A stretch of 64,000 nt of DNA from positions 279,120 to 343,119 of the forward strand of contig NZ_VLKR01000002.1 in the NCBI RefSeq assembly GCF_007830445.1. Reading direction: 5' to 3'. The position numbers and the translations under genes are program-made. The stretch comes from Sphingobacterium siyangense (GTDB lineage: Bacteria; Bacteroidota; Bacteroidia; Sphingobacteriales; Sphingobacteriaceae). The notes under the pieces were generated by a model. It ran no database searches. It saw only the letters and a program-made list of their open reading frames with translations, and was not told where the DNA came from. Of the stretch, positions 50,063 through 59,065 are shown piece after piece. Position 1 is the stretch's first letter. The number at the start of each line of letters is the position of its first letter.

Positions 50063-50992
50063 TTATTTAATCCACTTTTCTATTATTTCAATGAATGGGT
50101 TTTGCTGGTCAACAAATGGATAATGCGAGCAATTGTCAATTGTCTTGAAATTCTGTTTTCCAACTATTTTCTTCATATCACTTAATTGCTTTTCTGAAAA
50201 GATTTTGTCTTGCAAACCATAAATTGCAAATAATTTTACATTCTCTTTTTCTAGTTTTTTTAAAATAGGTTTGGTGTCAATATTATTTTTGTTTTCATTT
50301 TTATAGAACAAAATAGGGGCGTCGTCATTTCGGATATTGCTTTTTCCATATTCACTATTTTCATAATTTTCCCGCAATTGGTTTGCTTCATTTGTCGGAA
50401 ATGGCATTTTGAAATAGTTGTTCATACTTGCAATTTCATAACATTGCTTTCTGTATTCAGCCGAATTTTTAGCTAATCTTTCAATTTCAGAAATTTTGGA
50501 AAGCATTAAAGTGTCATTCTTTTTTTTGTAGATTTTTCGTGTCGTTTCCAAAATATGGTTATACGTTTCTTGTTGGGAAAAAAGTGCACCTGCAAGAATT
50601 AATGAACTTACTTTTTCAGGATTTTGTTCTGTAAAAAGTGTTCCAACCAAACCACCAAAACTATGAGCAATGATATTTGCTCTTTTGATGTTATATTTTT
50701 CGTAAATGCTATTTAAATCACTAATTGCTTCTTGAAAAGTAAATGTTGCAGTTGTGTCGATTGAACGACCTTCACCACGTCTGTCATAAACGATAACATA
50801 AAAACCTTTTCCGGCTAAATTTTCTGCAGTTGTTCCCTCGAAGAGTGTCGAGTTTCCTCTTGGTCCGCCGTGAATGAAAATTATTGTCGGATTTTCACTC
50901 TTTCCGTATGTTTTTGAGTAAATCTTTTCCGTTTGAGCTTTTCCAATTATTGATGTTAGCGTACAAAAAAGTAGTAAAAAAATTTTTTTCAT
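50063..50992 (-). CDS. Secreted alpha/beta hydrolase (proline-iminopeptidase-like)
   Basis: 309 residues; signal peptide MKKIFLLLFCTLTSIIGKAQ. Oxyanion HGGPRGN, YDRRGEGRS, nucleophile elbow AHSFGGLVGTL (Ser), and His in NCSHYPFVDQQ. Members are aminopeptidases or esterases. AT-rich like its neighbours in this accessory stretch. The space 50993-51255 holds a stem-loop but no gene. Confidence 0.88.
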   Translation of the reverse strand: MKKIFLLLFCTLTSIIGKAQTEKIYSKTYGKSENPTIIFIHGGPRGNSTLFEGTTAENLAGKGFYVIVYDRRGEGRSIDTTATFTFQEAISDLNSIYEKYNIKRANIIAHSFGGLVGTLFTEQNPEKVSSLILAGALFSQQETYNHILETTRKIYKKKNDTLMLSKISEIERLAKNSAEYRKQCYEIASMNNYFKMPFPTNEANQLRENYENSEYGKSNIRNDDAPILFYKNENKNNIDTKPILKKLEKENVKLFAIYGLQDKIFSEKQLSDMKKIVGKQNFKTIDNCSHYPFVDQQNPFIEIIEKWIK

Positions 50993-51050
50993 TTTAAGGT
51001 GCTATGTTCAGTTATGAATTCAGATAAAATTATCGGCAATGGGGCAACGA

Positions 51051-51106
51051 CTTGGCGAAGTAGTGTAGCCGTATCGAAGATACGAAAGAGGAGCTGTTTT
51101 GCCAAG
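51051..51106. repeat. Nested imperfect stem-loop
   Basis: Outer CTTGGC (51051-51056) and GCCAAG (51101-51106); inner hairpin CGTATC/GATACG (51070-51084) around GAA. It lies between the hydrolase gene and the tandem lipoproteins, and recalls recombination-type structures between single genes; function unknown. Confidence 0.4.
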
Positions 51107-51255
51107 ACGCTTATTGTAAGTTTATCTTCGTAAGTCAATCATCACCGCATAGATCCACATCGGCTCTGTTTGACCTGCTCGTTCAAAAGCGTTCTTTTTA
51201 TAAAAGTCGATTGCCTTTCAGGCGGCAGTAAGTGTTATGAAGAAATGTTACTGTG

Positions 51256-51939
51256 TTAAAGAAAACTGCTGTAGAGTGTTATATTTAACGTTTTACCCTT
51301 AGCTACCTGGTAAGAACCAAACCCCCAGCCATAGTTACCATATGTCTTGTGGTGAACAATAAAATCAAAAATTTGGTTAGCTGGTACTTTTAGGCTTACG
51401 CATCCATTTTTATCCGTCAGCCCTTTCAGCGTCGAGCTTTTTACTATATCCGCGATATTATCAGAGGTGACATGGATCTTATTGACAGGAAATGCCACGA
51501 CTCCCTGATCTTGGATAGGGGTGCGGGTTTCGTACGATAGTAACTGAATTATCAGGGTGCCCGAAAAATCAGTTACCTTTGTTGTCTTTTTACGTTCTAT
51601 ACCCGCTGTAATCTGTACATATTCATCGACGCTGTAATCGTTGTTATTTAATTTTATAGAATCTGTCCTTAGTTGATAATTATTAGGTAACAAATCCGTA
51701 AAATTGATTTCGCCAACACTGCTCGTAATAGCTGAATCTATCGGTGAATTAGGATCTTGCTTGCTCCCAGGGTTATAAATGTAAACTTTGAGACCAGACA
51801 ATCCCTTACCAGTATCGTCTGTCAATTTGTAGTTTAGTTTTCCCGTAATTTCCCCTTCCGCCAGTTTGACAACGACCTCCTTCTGACAGGAGACTGTTGC
51901 AATCAACAGTGTGAGCACAATAAAAAAATAGCCTTTCAT
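51256..51939 (-). CDS. Lipoprotein with transthyretin-like Ig folds, copy 1
   Basis: 227 residues. Lipobox LIATVSCQKE. Two beta modules: KLNYKLTDDTGKGLSGLKVY and FSGTLIIQLLSYETRTPIQD, with VTDFSGTL and KGLTDKNGCVSLKVP shared with the next gene. Surface-anchored carboxypeptidase-regulatory-like domains of unknown role. Downstream copy of a tandem pair separated by 25 nt. Confidence 0.82.
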   Translation of the reverse strand: MKGYFFIVLTLLIATVSCQKEVVVKLAEGEITGKLNYKLTDDTGKGLSGLKVYIYNPGSKQDPNSPIDSAITSSVGEINFTDLLPNNYQLRTDSIKLNNNDYSVDEYVQITAGIERKKTTKVTDFSGTLIIQLLSYETRTPIQDQGVVAFPVNKIHVTSDNIADIVKSSTLKGLTDKNGCVSLKVPANQIFDFIVHHKTYGNYGWGFGSYQVAKGKTLNITLYSSFL

Positions 51940-51964
51940 ATCATTAAAGTTTTTTATCAGCTAA

Positions 51965-52642
51965 TTATTGATAAAAACCTGCAAAATAGTTCATCGTCAT
52001 ACCTTTTTGAATGGATGTTGTGCCCCAGTTAAGGTTTGACAAGGTTGTTATATTATAGAGTAAGACGACATAATCTTTGCCAGATGCGATCTTTAATGTA
52101 GCAATTCCATTTTCGCCAGTCACACCTTTAAATTCTGCGTTAGCTAAGTTTTTTGAAATATATTGCTCATATTCGTAGTTATTAACAGGAATGATGAGAA
52201 CACCTATATTTTTTGCGGGTTGATTCGTGTTATAGGAAGTTACTTTAACGACTAATGTTCCTGAAAAGTCTGTCACTTTGGTCTCTTTGTTCTTTGTCAT
52301 ACCAGTGGTGACCTGAACATAATCTCTAACAGTATAATTTACATTGTTTACTTTTGCCGAATCAGCGACTATTAGATAACTTTTCGGATTTAGATCACCA
52401 AAATCAACTTGGCCGTTTCCGTCGGTGCGACGCTCATCGATTAATATACTGTTGCTTGCATAATAGCTGTCCAAGTGATCAAACAAGGATATCTTTACAT
52501 TAGATAGGCCTTTACCGTTTGCGTCAGTTAATTTGTAAGTAAGTTTTCCACTATTGGAGAGAGACATCTCTACCTCGGTTGTTTTCTTACAAGATACAAA
52601 TGCTATCGCTATAAGCATTAAATAGGCTAATTTTAATTTCAT
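51965..52642 (-). CDS. Lipoprotein with transthyretin-like Ig folds, copy 2
   Basis: 225 residues. Lipobox AIAFVSCKKT. Same architecture as the adjacent 51256 gene: GKLTYKLTDANGKGLSNVKI, VTDFSGTLVVKVTSYNTNQP, KGVTGENGIATLKIASGKD. Co-directional, 25 nt apart, so a tandem duplication that has diverged. Upstream is an imperfect hairpin (TTGCCGAC/GTCGGTAA, 52728-52747) shared with the divergent gene at 52792. Confidence 0.82.
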   Translation of the reverse strand: MKLKLAYLMLIAIAFVSCKKTTEVEMSLSNSGKLTYKLTDANGKGLSNVKISLFDHLDSYYASNSILIDERRTDGNGQVDFGDLNPKSYLIVADSAKVNNVNYTVRDYVQVTTGMTKNKETKVTDFSGTLVVKVTSYNTNQPAKNIGVLIIPVNNYEYEQYISKNLANAEFKGVTGENGIATLKIASGKDYVVLLYNITTLSNLNWGTTSIQKGMTMNYFAGFYQ

Positions 52643-52791
52643 AAATATTAGTTAATTGTTTAAGGTTGCAAATATATCACTTTGGTTACTATGTTGTGCT
52701 TTTTAAACGAAATAGTGTAAAATAGTTTTGCCGACAATAGTCGGTAAATTTCCAACTATCTTTAGCCAAAATTTTAATAGAATTTTAGTAG

Positions 52792-53877
52792 ATGAAGTAT
52801 AAGATATCAGAAAAAAGAGCAGCTTTTCTAAGCAAAGCATTTTTTGAATACAGTTTTAAAGAAAATGTGCTTGATAGGGAGCTGTTGGAGGAAATCAACG
52901 AACCTATCGAACTTGATTTTATTGCAAAAAATCACAATTACGACGATGGGAATGATCTGCTACTTGCTATTGTAACCCATCCTTACTGTGATATTTCGAC
53001 TGTTAAGATGATCTTGCATAGAGCTGATGTTGAAGGTTATTTAACGGATGCTGAGAGGTCAGGTGATTTCGAACTGATCAAGGCTATTATTACCCATTTA
53101 GATAATGGATTCTACAAGCATGAAAAATTCTATTATGATCCCGTTAGTGACCCTGGTGCTTTATCTTTTGATGTAGAAGAGTTAAAAAAATACATTAAGG
53201 AGGATGCTGTTCTGTTTAATAAACCCAGGGGAAAAAAACTCGAAACATCATTTGCAGATAATTTTCACCGCAGGGATCTGAAGTTCTATAATGGCACAAT
53301 AAAAACTGTAAAATCATCTCAAGCTCTAAAGCTGATAACTGACAGATGTAATTTTATTTTTAAGGTACCTGAAGGAGATTTTAGGATAGTAAAGGACAAT
53401 ACGATAAAGAGTTTTATAGATTGTTATACTTTTCCTTCGGTTATAAAAGACCGTTTTGGAGCAAATGAAAAGAAACTAAGAAAGGTCATTATGCAGCCGG
53501 ATCTTGTCATTGAGAATGATGATATTCTAGTGGTTCTTTTTCTATTTAATAGCCAAGCAATACAGCTGGAAAATGCGGCCACCAATGTTTCTACAATGAT
53601 GCGCAATGAGTTTTTCTATATTCCGGCTTTTATTGAAATAGTTGCTGTTGAAGAAAATTTTGATAAGATAGCCCGCATCAAACATAGTGATACTTGGTTT
53701 GCTGTCAGTAAAGGCATGCAGGTCAAAATAAATGATGTCGGAAATTTAAAATTCCTGAGGCTCATCTTAGTGGAAAAAGGCGGCGTTTTATTTTCATTCT
53801 CAGTTGTTTCAGATCAGCAGCAAAATCTGAATAACGAAGTGATTAAAAATTTGATCAGCAATTGTTCATTGGAGTAA
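52792..53877 (+). CDS. Uncharacterised 361-residue protein
   Basis: No signal peptide. N-terminal third is helical, resembling ankyrin or HEAT-like pairs (LLLAIVTHPYCDISTVKMIL, ERSGDFELIKAIITHLDN). The rest is mixed alpha/beta with IKDRFGANEKKLRKVIMQPD and a C-terminal KFLRLILVEKGGVLFSFSVV block. No family recognised. Its neighbours look like immunity or single cargo genes, so a similar role is possible but unsupported. Confidence 0.65.
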   Translation: MKYKISEKRAAFLSKAFFEYSFKENVLDRELLEEINEPIELDFIAKNHNYDDGNDLLLAIVTHPYCDISTVKMILHRADVEGYLTDAERSGDFELIKAIITHLDNGFYKHEKFYYDPVSDPGALSFDVEELKKYIKEDAVLFNKPRGKKLETSFADNFHRRDLKFYNGTIKTVKSSQALKLITDRCNFIFKVPEGDFRIVKDNTIKSFIDCYTFPSVIKDRFGANEKKLRKVIMQPDLVIENDDILVVLFLFNSQAIQLENAATNVSTMMRNEFFYIPAFIEIVAVEENFDKIARIKHSDTWFAVSKGMQVKINDVGNLKFLRLILVEKGGVLFSFSVVSDQQQNLNNEVIKNLISNCSLE

Positions 53878-54038
53878 TCGCTATGAATTGAAATATTACA
53901 GTGACTTTAGTGACTTAGCTGGATATTTCGATGCCATTGACCCTCCAGATTCGAAAACTGATGACCAATCAATTCGCTTCGGAATCGCATGGTCTCAATG
54001 CTTGAAATCTCCAGCTAAACTACGGACTATAATAAATA

Positions 54039-54818
54039 TCAATATTCTGCAACATTCCGCCACAGTACAATATTAAAGTCAGTCAACAGCTGACAAATTG
54101 TACCCTCGCTGTCCTTTCCGATGTAAGTCGCATAAAAACCATCTCCATACCCCGTGGAGAAAAAGATGGCATTGTGATTTTGAAAGCTGTAATTTAAATA
54201 ATCCTCGAATTTTTCGGAGAATATAATGTCCCAATTTTTACCGAGCAGCGTATTCAGACTATTCTTAGCTGCCTGATCAACGAAAAGACCTAGTCCTGCG
54301 TCTACTCCATATCCATATATTTCTTTGGATTTGAGGGGGATAGAAGTCTCTCCAGGTAATAACGCAAACTCCCATTCTTGGATGGGCTTATCTGAGAATT
54401 TTACGCGTGCAAATGCGACCCTTCGATCCTTATTGGCATTAATATTGGCCATTGCCAATTCGACTGGAAACTCTCCAACAGGAAAATTTTCACTAAAAGC
54501 TGCCGCATCCCTTAAGGTAACGGGATCAGTTGCGATAATCTGGCCTGATGATACCTTTAGATTTCCTAAAGCTATCTTATCAAAAGTTATTTCCGTACCG
54601 AATTGCGCTACTTTTGTGGCCTTCGTGAAACTTCCCTCAAATATCTGTGGGAATGTGAGCGATGTATCCTTAATGGTTATTTTCGGTATGGTATCCGTCA
54701 GGTCAAATTTGGCTGTTTGTACAATGACATCGTTAGTATTACGTGGAACTTTGTTTCTTGAAATGTATAAAAATAGCACAACGGCCATCAGACATATTGT
54801 TATTGTTATTTTGTGCAT
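54039..54818 (-). CDS. DUF4241-family protein
   Basis: 259 residues with one N-terminal hydrophobic helix (ITICLMAVVLFLYIS). The family pattern is clear: SGQIIATDPVTLRDAAAFSE, VGEFPVELAMANINANKDRR, KEIYGYGVDAGLGLFVD and FFSTGYGDGFYATYIGKD. DUF4241 proteins are often found beside polymorphic toxin/immunity genes. Next upstream gene lies 24 nt away. Confidence 0.87.
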   Translation of the reverse strand: MHKITITICLMAVVLFLYISRNKVPRNTNDVIVQTAKFDLTDTIPKITIKDTSLTFPQIFEGSFTKATKVAQFGTEITFDKIALGNLKVSSGQIIATDPVTLRDAAAFSENFPVGEFPVELAMANINANKDRRVAFARVKFSDKPIQEWEFALLPGETSIPLKSKEIYGYGVDAGLGLFVDQAAKNSLNTLLGKNWDIIFSEKFEDYLNYSFQNHNAIFFSTGYGDGFYATYIGKDSEGTICQLLTDFNIVLWRNVAEY

Positions 54819-54842
54819 GGGAAATAATTTTCTTTATTTAGT

Positions 54843-55391
54843 TCATATCTCTATAGGATGAGAAACATCCTGAAAAAACTTTCTGAGCATTTCATATGTG
54901 CTGCAATCAGCGACAACCTGATTGGAGCTATCTATTGCCATTGCTTCACAACTTAAACAGATATTCAGTGCTGATACAATTTCGCCCGAACTATTATAGA
55001 GTACGATAGCATCCCTGTAAATGGGGGCACACATCCAGTTGGGCACGTCAGTTGTTTTCGTAAGTAAAATATTCTTTAGTAGACCGACTACCTCATTATC
55101 ATACTGAAAAGTATTGATTCTTTGACTCGAAAAATGAAACTGCCCTGTATCATCAATTAAATATTGTGTTACACCTAATAGCTTGTCCAATTCGCTCAGT
55201 CGAATTTCTTCGATTTCGGTCAGATTGTTTCGTTTCTCCTTTCTCACTTTTAACCCATTACGTTCTGGTTTTAGCATTTGGATCACCGCATTGTATTCCT
55301 CTCCGCGCTGGAGGGAATAGGTCTCAACCTGGTCAAATGCAAAACTCTGTATATAATGAGAAGATGTGATTGAATTCGTGATCCTTTTCAT
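54843..55391 (-). CDS. Uncharacterised 182-residue protein
   Basis: No signal or membrane helix. A C-terminal block ALNICLSCEAMAIDSSNQVV with two Cys pairs with ADCSTYEMLRKFFQDVSHPI, resembling proteins found with toxin-immunity genes. Family not recognised. It lies 24 nt before the DUF4241 gene on the same strand, so they are probably co-transcribed. The region 55392-55655 shows no gene. Confidence 0.65.
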   Translation of the reverse strand: MKRITNSITSSHYIQSFAFDQVETYSLQRGEEYNAVIQMLKPERNGLKVRKEKRNNLTEIEEIRLSELDKLLGVTQYLIDDTGQFHFSSQRINTFQYDNEVVGLLKNILLTKTTDVPNWMCAPIYRDAIVLYNSSGEIVSALNICLSCEAMAIDSSNQVVADCSTYEMLRKFFQDVSHPIEI

Positions 55392-55655
55392 CTTTGAAAG
55401 TGAACGGTTATTTCTCTAAATCCTAACGATAAAAGTATAAAAAATAGATTGTAGTAGCTAATAAGAATCTTAATACGCTTCTTCAAATAGAACTTTTAAA
55501 AAATCGCTAAGAAATTTTCTGTCTTACTTTTGGTGCTATCCCAGATCATAACTCTTAGCGTTTTTTTAACTTATTTTCTCATTTAAAAAGAGATCGAGCT
55601 TATCAGTCATTTGCAATCAAATTTGCAGCGTCACTTTTTAGATTGGTGGATAAAT

Positions 55656-56207
55656 TTAGCTCGAACCATCTAAGAGCTCAAAAGTAATCCCTCCAGCATG
55701 ATGCTTTCTTAATTGGTCGATTAATGGAATACAAGACGCATCATAAGCAATATGAGTTAGGTTTTTGTAAGTTAATAGCTCAATTAGAAGGTTTGGAATA
55801 TCAATAATATGAGCATTTTTAAGAACCAGTGTTTTTAGGTTTTTTATCCTTAGGTTGGTCAAACCAATTAAATCAAAATGATCCAAATACAACAAACTTA
55901 TATTTTCAAGGTCATTTATCCATAACGGGATATCATATGGACTGTTTTCTTTTACCCTTCTACTGCTATAATCACCTGTTAGAAATAGTTTTTCAAGCTG
56001 GTCAAGGTGTTTAACATGTTCATTTGGCAAGGTATTTCTGTCAAACCGAGTTGTTGTGTATAAAGCAAAGGGAACATTACAAATTCCTAATAAGATCGTT
56101 TCCCCCTGAAAAAATAGTACTGATCCATTTTTTTCATCACCCCAATTGACATGGAGCATACCACTTCCTCTAATGATACTTCTTCCTTCATTGTTGTCTT
56201 TTTCCAT
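55656..56207 (-). CDS. Leucine-rich-repeat-like protein, 183 residues
   Basis: The C-terminal half has LRR-like periodicity: LENISLLYLDHFDLIGL, TNLRIKNLKTLVLKNAHIID, IPNLLIELLTYKNLTHIAYD. The N-terminus is beta-rich (SVLFFQGETILLGICNVPFA). Cytoplasmic. It begins 5 nt after the true end (56213) of the zinc-ribbon gene, so the two were one transcript. Possibly an immunity protein. Confidence 0.65.
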   Translation of the reverse strand: MEKDNNEGRSIIRGSGMLHVNWGDEKNGSVLFFQGETILLGICNVPFALYTTTRFDRNTLPNEHVKHLDQLEKLFLTGDYSSRRVKENSPYDIPLWINDLENISLLYLDHFDLIGLTNLRIKNLKTLVLKNAHIIDIPNLLIELLTYKNLTHIAYDASCIPLIDQLRKHHAGGITFELLDGSS

Positions 56208-56212
56208 GATGA

Positions 56213-56751
56213 CTAAATGTGGGACCCTACAACTACCAGGTCACAGTTTAACTTTTCCTGCAATTCAACTATAAATTCAGGTTTCAATTCAGGCCAGTTC
56301 CAAAATGTAAATCCAAGATTGCTGAATCCCGACTGTGGTTCGAAAACATATTGATGGATGTCACTTTCAGTGCCGCATATCGGAGACACAACAAGTTATC
56401 GGTAAAACCCTGGTACCAGGGATCCAGATCCCATTCATTGTCTACAATATTTCCAGTACAATTGGGGCATACTATACGATCGATACCATTTTGTCCGGTA
56501 TTAAATATAGTACGCTCAGTTGTTATTTCCAGACCATTTACATCAAGTTGGTGTGGAAGGAAATGAGGCTCAAATACAATGTATTGAGCACCGTCAGAAA
56601 ATGCATATCCAAGGTTGCCCAGTGTGCATTCCGATAATTCAGCTTTGACGATATCTTTCGAAACTAACCACTTTAAAATATCATCTACAGCAATTTCAGC
56701 GAAAGCGTACCTGGACACTCTTGGCACAAGCGAAATAGTATAATCACTCAT
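56213..56751 (-). pseudogene. Zinc-ribbon-like protein, broken by a 1-nt frameshift
   Basis: The first 120 codons read MSDYTISLVPRVSRYAFAEI to DPWYQGFTDNL with one CPNC knuckle. About 56385-56399 the frame shifts: the continued sense is VVSPICGTESDIHQYVFEPQ, then SGFSNLGFTFWNWPELKPEF, ending CDLVVVGSHI at 56213. Uncorrected, the frame runs into unrelated residues and stops at 56284. The restored end lies 5 nt from the next gene start, as expected of an operon. Deleted base or sequencing error. Confidence 0.78.
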
Positions 56752-56892
56752 AGTCTAAAAATAAAGAATAATGGGAATATTGTTCCAACGGTTTTATACA
56801 AATTTTTACGAAATAACTGGATCTGTTCCAGTACTCGAAAAGCGTAGTAGGGATTAAGCAATGGATTTTGATTAATTCAAATTGAATTGGCG

Positions 56893-57702
56893 TCAGGAAA
56901 TACTTTTCAGCAGACTTGGTGCAAATCCAAACTGCTTCTTAAAGGCGAATGAAAAATGGGAAAGGTTTTCAAAGCCTACCTCATAGCAAACTTCCAGAGG
57001 CTTTTTTTTCTTTGCTGTTAGTTGATAATAGGCAAGCTCCAAACGTTTATAAGTTAACCATCGTTGTGGGGTCATGGTAAATGCTTTTTTGAAATCCCGT
57101 TTAAATGTTGTGAGGCTTCTGCCAGTGAGGTAACCAAACTTTTCCAGCGGAAGATTGAACATAAAATTCTTCTCCATATAATCGACTAGGTTGATCTTTC
57201 CGGGTTCTTCAAAATTAGCAAGTAATTGATCGATCCTTTTATCCAGGGTTCTGAGAATGCTGATGGCTTCGGTAATTTTAATCGCAGCAATATCCTCAGG
57301 GATATCTTTCATGTCAAAATAAGGGATAAGCGAAGCTAGACAGCTTTCTAGGAGAGGATGATTATTGAAACAAAAAATCTTCGGTGAATTTTGTGCTTGG
57401 GGATCTATGGTCTTACCAGCATAAAAATTTTTTAATGTTTCTAATGATAAATGCATGACTACCGTCTTGTGAGGTTCGCCATCTTTAGGGTAATTAATTA
57501 TTGTAGCCAATTGGTTTCTGGGAATTAAAAAGATATCCCCTTTTCCAAATAGATAGGTGGCATCAGCCTGTACAATCTTGGTTTCTCCGGAAAGAAACCA
57601 GACCAACATATGTTGGTCAAACATAATGTCCGATTTAAAAAATTGGTCTTCGTAGCTGGAAAGCTTTATATCTTCGGTGATGTATCGGGCTTGGTATTCC
57701 AT
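56893..57702 (-). CDS. AraC-family (ExsA-like) transcriptional regulator
   Basis: 269 residues from MEYQARYITEDIKL; the longer frame upstream overlaps the SDR gene and shows no similarity. N-terminal cupin-like segment (HMLVWFLSGETKIVQADATYLFGKGDIFLIPRNQLA), HTH: LEKFGYLTGRSLTTFKRDFKKAF and PLEVCYEVGFENLSHFSFAFKKQFG. Same organisation as the regulator at 39769. Downstream of the SDR gene, separated by a terminator; likely reads the tandem site at 58898-58933. Confidence 0.92.
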   Translation of the reverse strand: MEYQARYITEDIKLSSYEDQFFKSDIMFDQHMLVWFLSGETKIVQADATYLFGKGDIFLIPRNQLATIINYPKDGEPHKTVVMHLSLETLKNFYAGKTIDPQAQNSPKIFCFNNHPLLESCLASLIPYFDMKDIPEDIAAIKITEAISILRTLDKRIDQLLANFEEPGKINLVDYMEKNFMFNLPLEKFGYLTGRSLTTFKRDFKKAFTMTPQRWLTYKRLELAYYQLTAKKKKPLEVCYEVGFENLSHFSFAFKKQFGFAPSLLKSIS

Positions 57703-57789
57703 GATTTTTGCTTTTTTATGAAAGAAATCAATGAGGTAAATATAAGAAATAACATAATTTACTTTGTTTAAAAGTTCATTGCTGAAAAT

Positions 57790-57819
57790 AGAGAGGCAGA
57801 AGGGCCATCTTGCCTCTCT
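57790..57819. terminator. Terminator between SDR and AraC genes
   Basis: AGAGAGGCA (57790-57798) and TGCCTCTCT (57811-57819), a 9-bp stem with a 12-nt loop; TTTT on the + side, ATTTTC on the minus side. Confidence 0.8.
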
Positions 57820-57845
57820 TTTATGCTTGAAAGTAATAAATGGAT

Positions 57846-58838
57846 TTATGGATTGAAACGGATACCTGTCATCTCTTCGATGAGTTTCCAAAGTCTTTTG
57901 GCGTTAGTTTCATCCAGTGAATAGGGATGTACCCCTTTTTGGACAGTAATATCTGATGAGACTACTGCGATATCTCCGTCTTCACAATAAACGCCGCCAA
58001 TATGATCAAGCATAGGGCTTGTTGCACACCATACCGTTGTGGCAGCTCCTTGTGGGATCGTTTTTAGCGATGCAGCTACTTCGGGTAACATATTACCGTC
58101 TGCATCCACAAACCCCATTTTGTGGAATAGCTCCAATGGGACTTCTCTGCCCAATTCTGTGTCGCCGATAGAACCGGGATGAACCGCATAACTTCTGATA
58201 TGAACAGATTGTCCTCGAGCGTCCAATTCCATTGAAAAAAGATTGACTGCGGTCTTGGATTGTCCATAGCCCTGTAATGTTTCATATTCTCTGTGCAGGA
58301 AATTAGGATCATCAAAATTAAAAGGTGCGAAATAGTGGCCATGAGAGGAAACATTAACCACTCGCGCTCCGTTGGCTTTTTTAAGGGAAAGCCATAATCT
58401 GGAGCTGAGCTGAAACAAGGCTAAATAGTTGGTAGCGAGTTGTGATTCTATACCCCGTTCATCTCTACGCAAAGGGACCCACATAATACCTGCATTGTTA
58501 ATGAGTAAATGTAAAGGTCTTCCTGAAGCGACAAAATTTTCTGCGAAAACATCAATAGAGGCGGGAGACATTAGATCCATTGCTGCAATTTCAATATTGG
58601 ATATTCCTTCCAGATTTTTCTTTGCTTTGTCGATATCACGTGCAGCGACAATTACGGTAGCTCCGGCTGCGGCGAGTATTCTTGTGGTTTCCAGTCCAAT
58701 CCCTGTGTTGCCGCCTGTTACGATAGCTGTTTTGCCGGTAAGATCGATGTTTTGAATCACATCATTAGCCGTTGATTTTACATTGAAGCCCGAACCTATA
58801 GGTTGTTGTTGAGCTCCCTGATAATTATTCTTTTCCAT
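57846..58838 (-). CDS. Short-chain dehydrogenase/reductase (SDR)
   Basis: 330 residues. Rossmann motif TGGNTGIG at about 39-46, NNAGIMWVP, active-site Ser in VNVSSHGHYF and YxxxK in YGQSKTAVNLF. Similar to the retinol-dehydrogenase/WWOX-like group widely seen beside AraC regulators. Cytoplasmic. Driven by -7 box TAATTTTG (58876-58869) with the tandem operator where -33 should be. Confidence 0.94.
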   Translation of the reverse strand: MEKNNYQGAQQQPIGSGFNVKSTANDVIQNIDLTGKTAIVTGGNTGIGLETTRILAAAGATVIVAARDIDKAKKNLEGISNIEIAAMDLMSPASIDVFAENFVASGRPLHLLINNAGIMWVPLRRDERGIESQLATNYLALFQLSSRLWLSLKKANGARVVNVSSHGHYFAPFNFDDPNFLHREYETLQGYGQSKTAVNLFSMELDARGQSVHIRSYAVHPGSIGDTELGREVPLELFHKMGFVDADGNMLPEVAASLKTIPQGAATTVWCATSPMLDHIGGVYCEDGDIAVVSSDITVQKGVHPYSLDETNAKRLWKLIEEMTGIRFNP

Positions 58839-58868
58839 TTTGGATACATTTAATTGTTATTACTGAGA

Positions 58869-58933
58869 CAAAATTAGGACGGATCAATGTGTTCTGTTTT
58901 GTTCAAAAGGCCTAATTAACTTTGTTCAAAAGG
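58869..58933 (-). promoter_or_regulatory. AraC-type tandem operator and -7 box in front of the SDR gene
   Basis: TTTGTTCAAAAGG occurs at 58898-58910 and 58921-58933 (23-bp period). The -7 octamer TAATTTTG (58876-58869, minus strand) lies 21 nt from the nearer copy and there is no good TTG -33 element, as for activator-dependent promoters. Confidence 0.75.
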
Positions 58934-58960
58934 GCAGGGGATCTTGATCAGGATATAAGC

Positions 58961-58993
58961 AGAAAAAAGGCAGGATCTTCAAAATTCTGCCTT
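58961..58993 (-). terminator. Terminator after the NAD(P)H oxidoreductase gene
   Basis: On the minus strand AAGGCAG (58993-58987) and CTGCCTT (58973-58967) form a 7-bp stem followed by a T-run. Confidence 0.75.
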
Positions 58994-59065
58994 CTATTTC
59001 GATGTTTTGGGCAAGTGTTACATTACTCCCAAGCCATGAATCCTCATAAGCAAAATACATCAGTT

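Noticed and set aside
53888..54076. 62-codon TTG-start reading after the 53877 stop (YYSDFSDLAGYFDAIDPP...)
   Set aside because: Weak start, overlaps the end of the DUF4241 gene on the other strand, no recognised family. It could be a remnant, but the evidence is too thin.
56284..56338. C-terminus HSRDSAILDLHFGTGLN of the zinc-ribbon gene
   Set aside because: The other frame over the same bases is richer in conserved-looking residues and ends correctly before the next gene; this end is a frameshift product.
44073..56751. Possible defence island or CRISPR-Cas/restriction system
   Set aside because: No nuclease, helicase, methyltransferase, Cas or toxin motif was seen; only immunity-like and lipoprotein genes.
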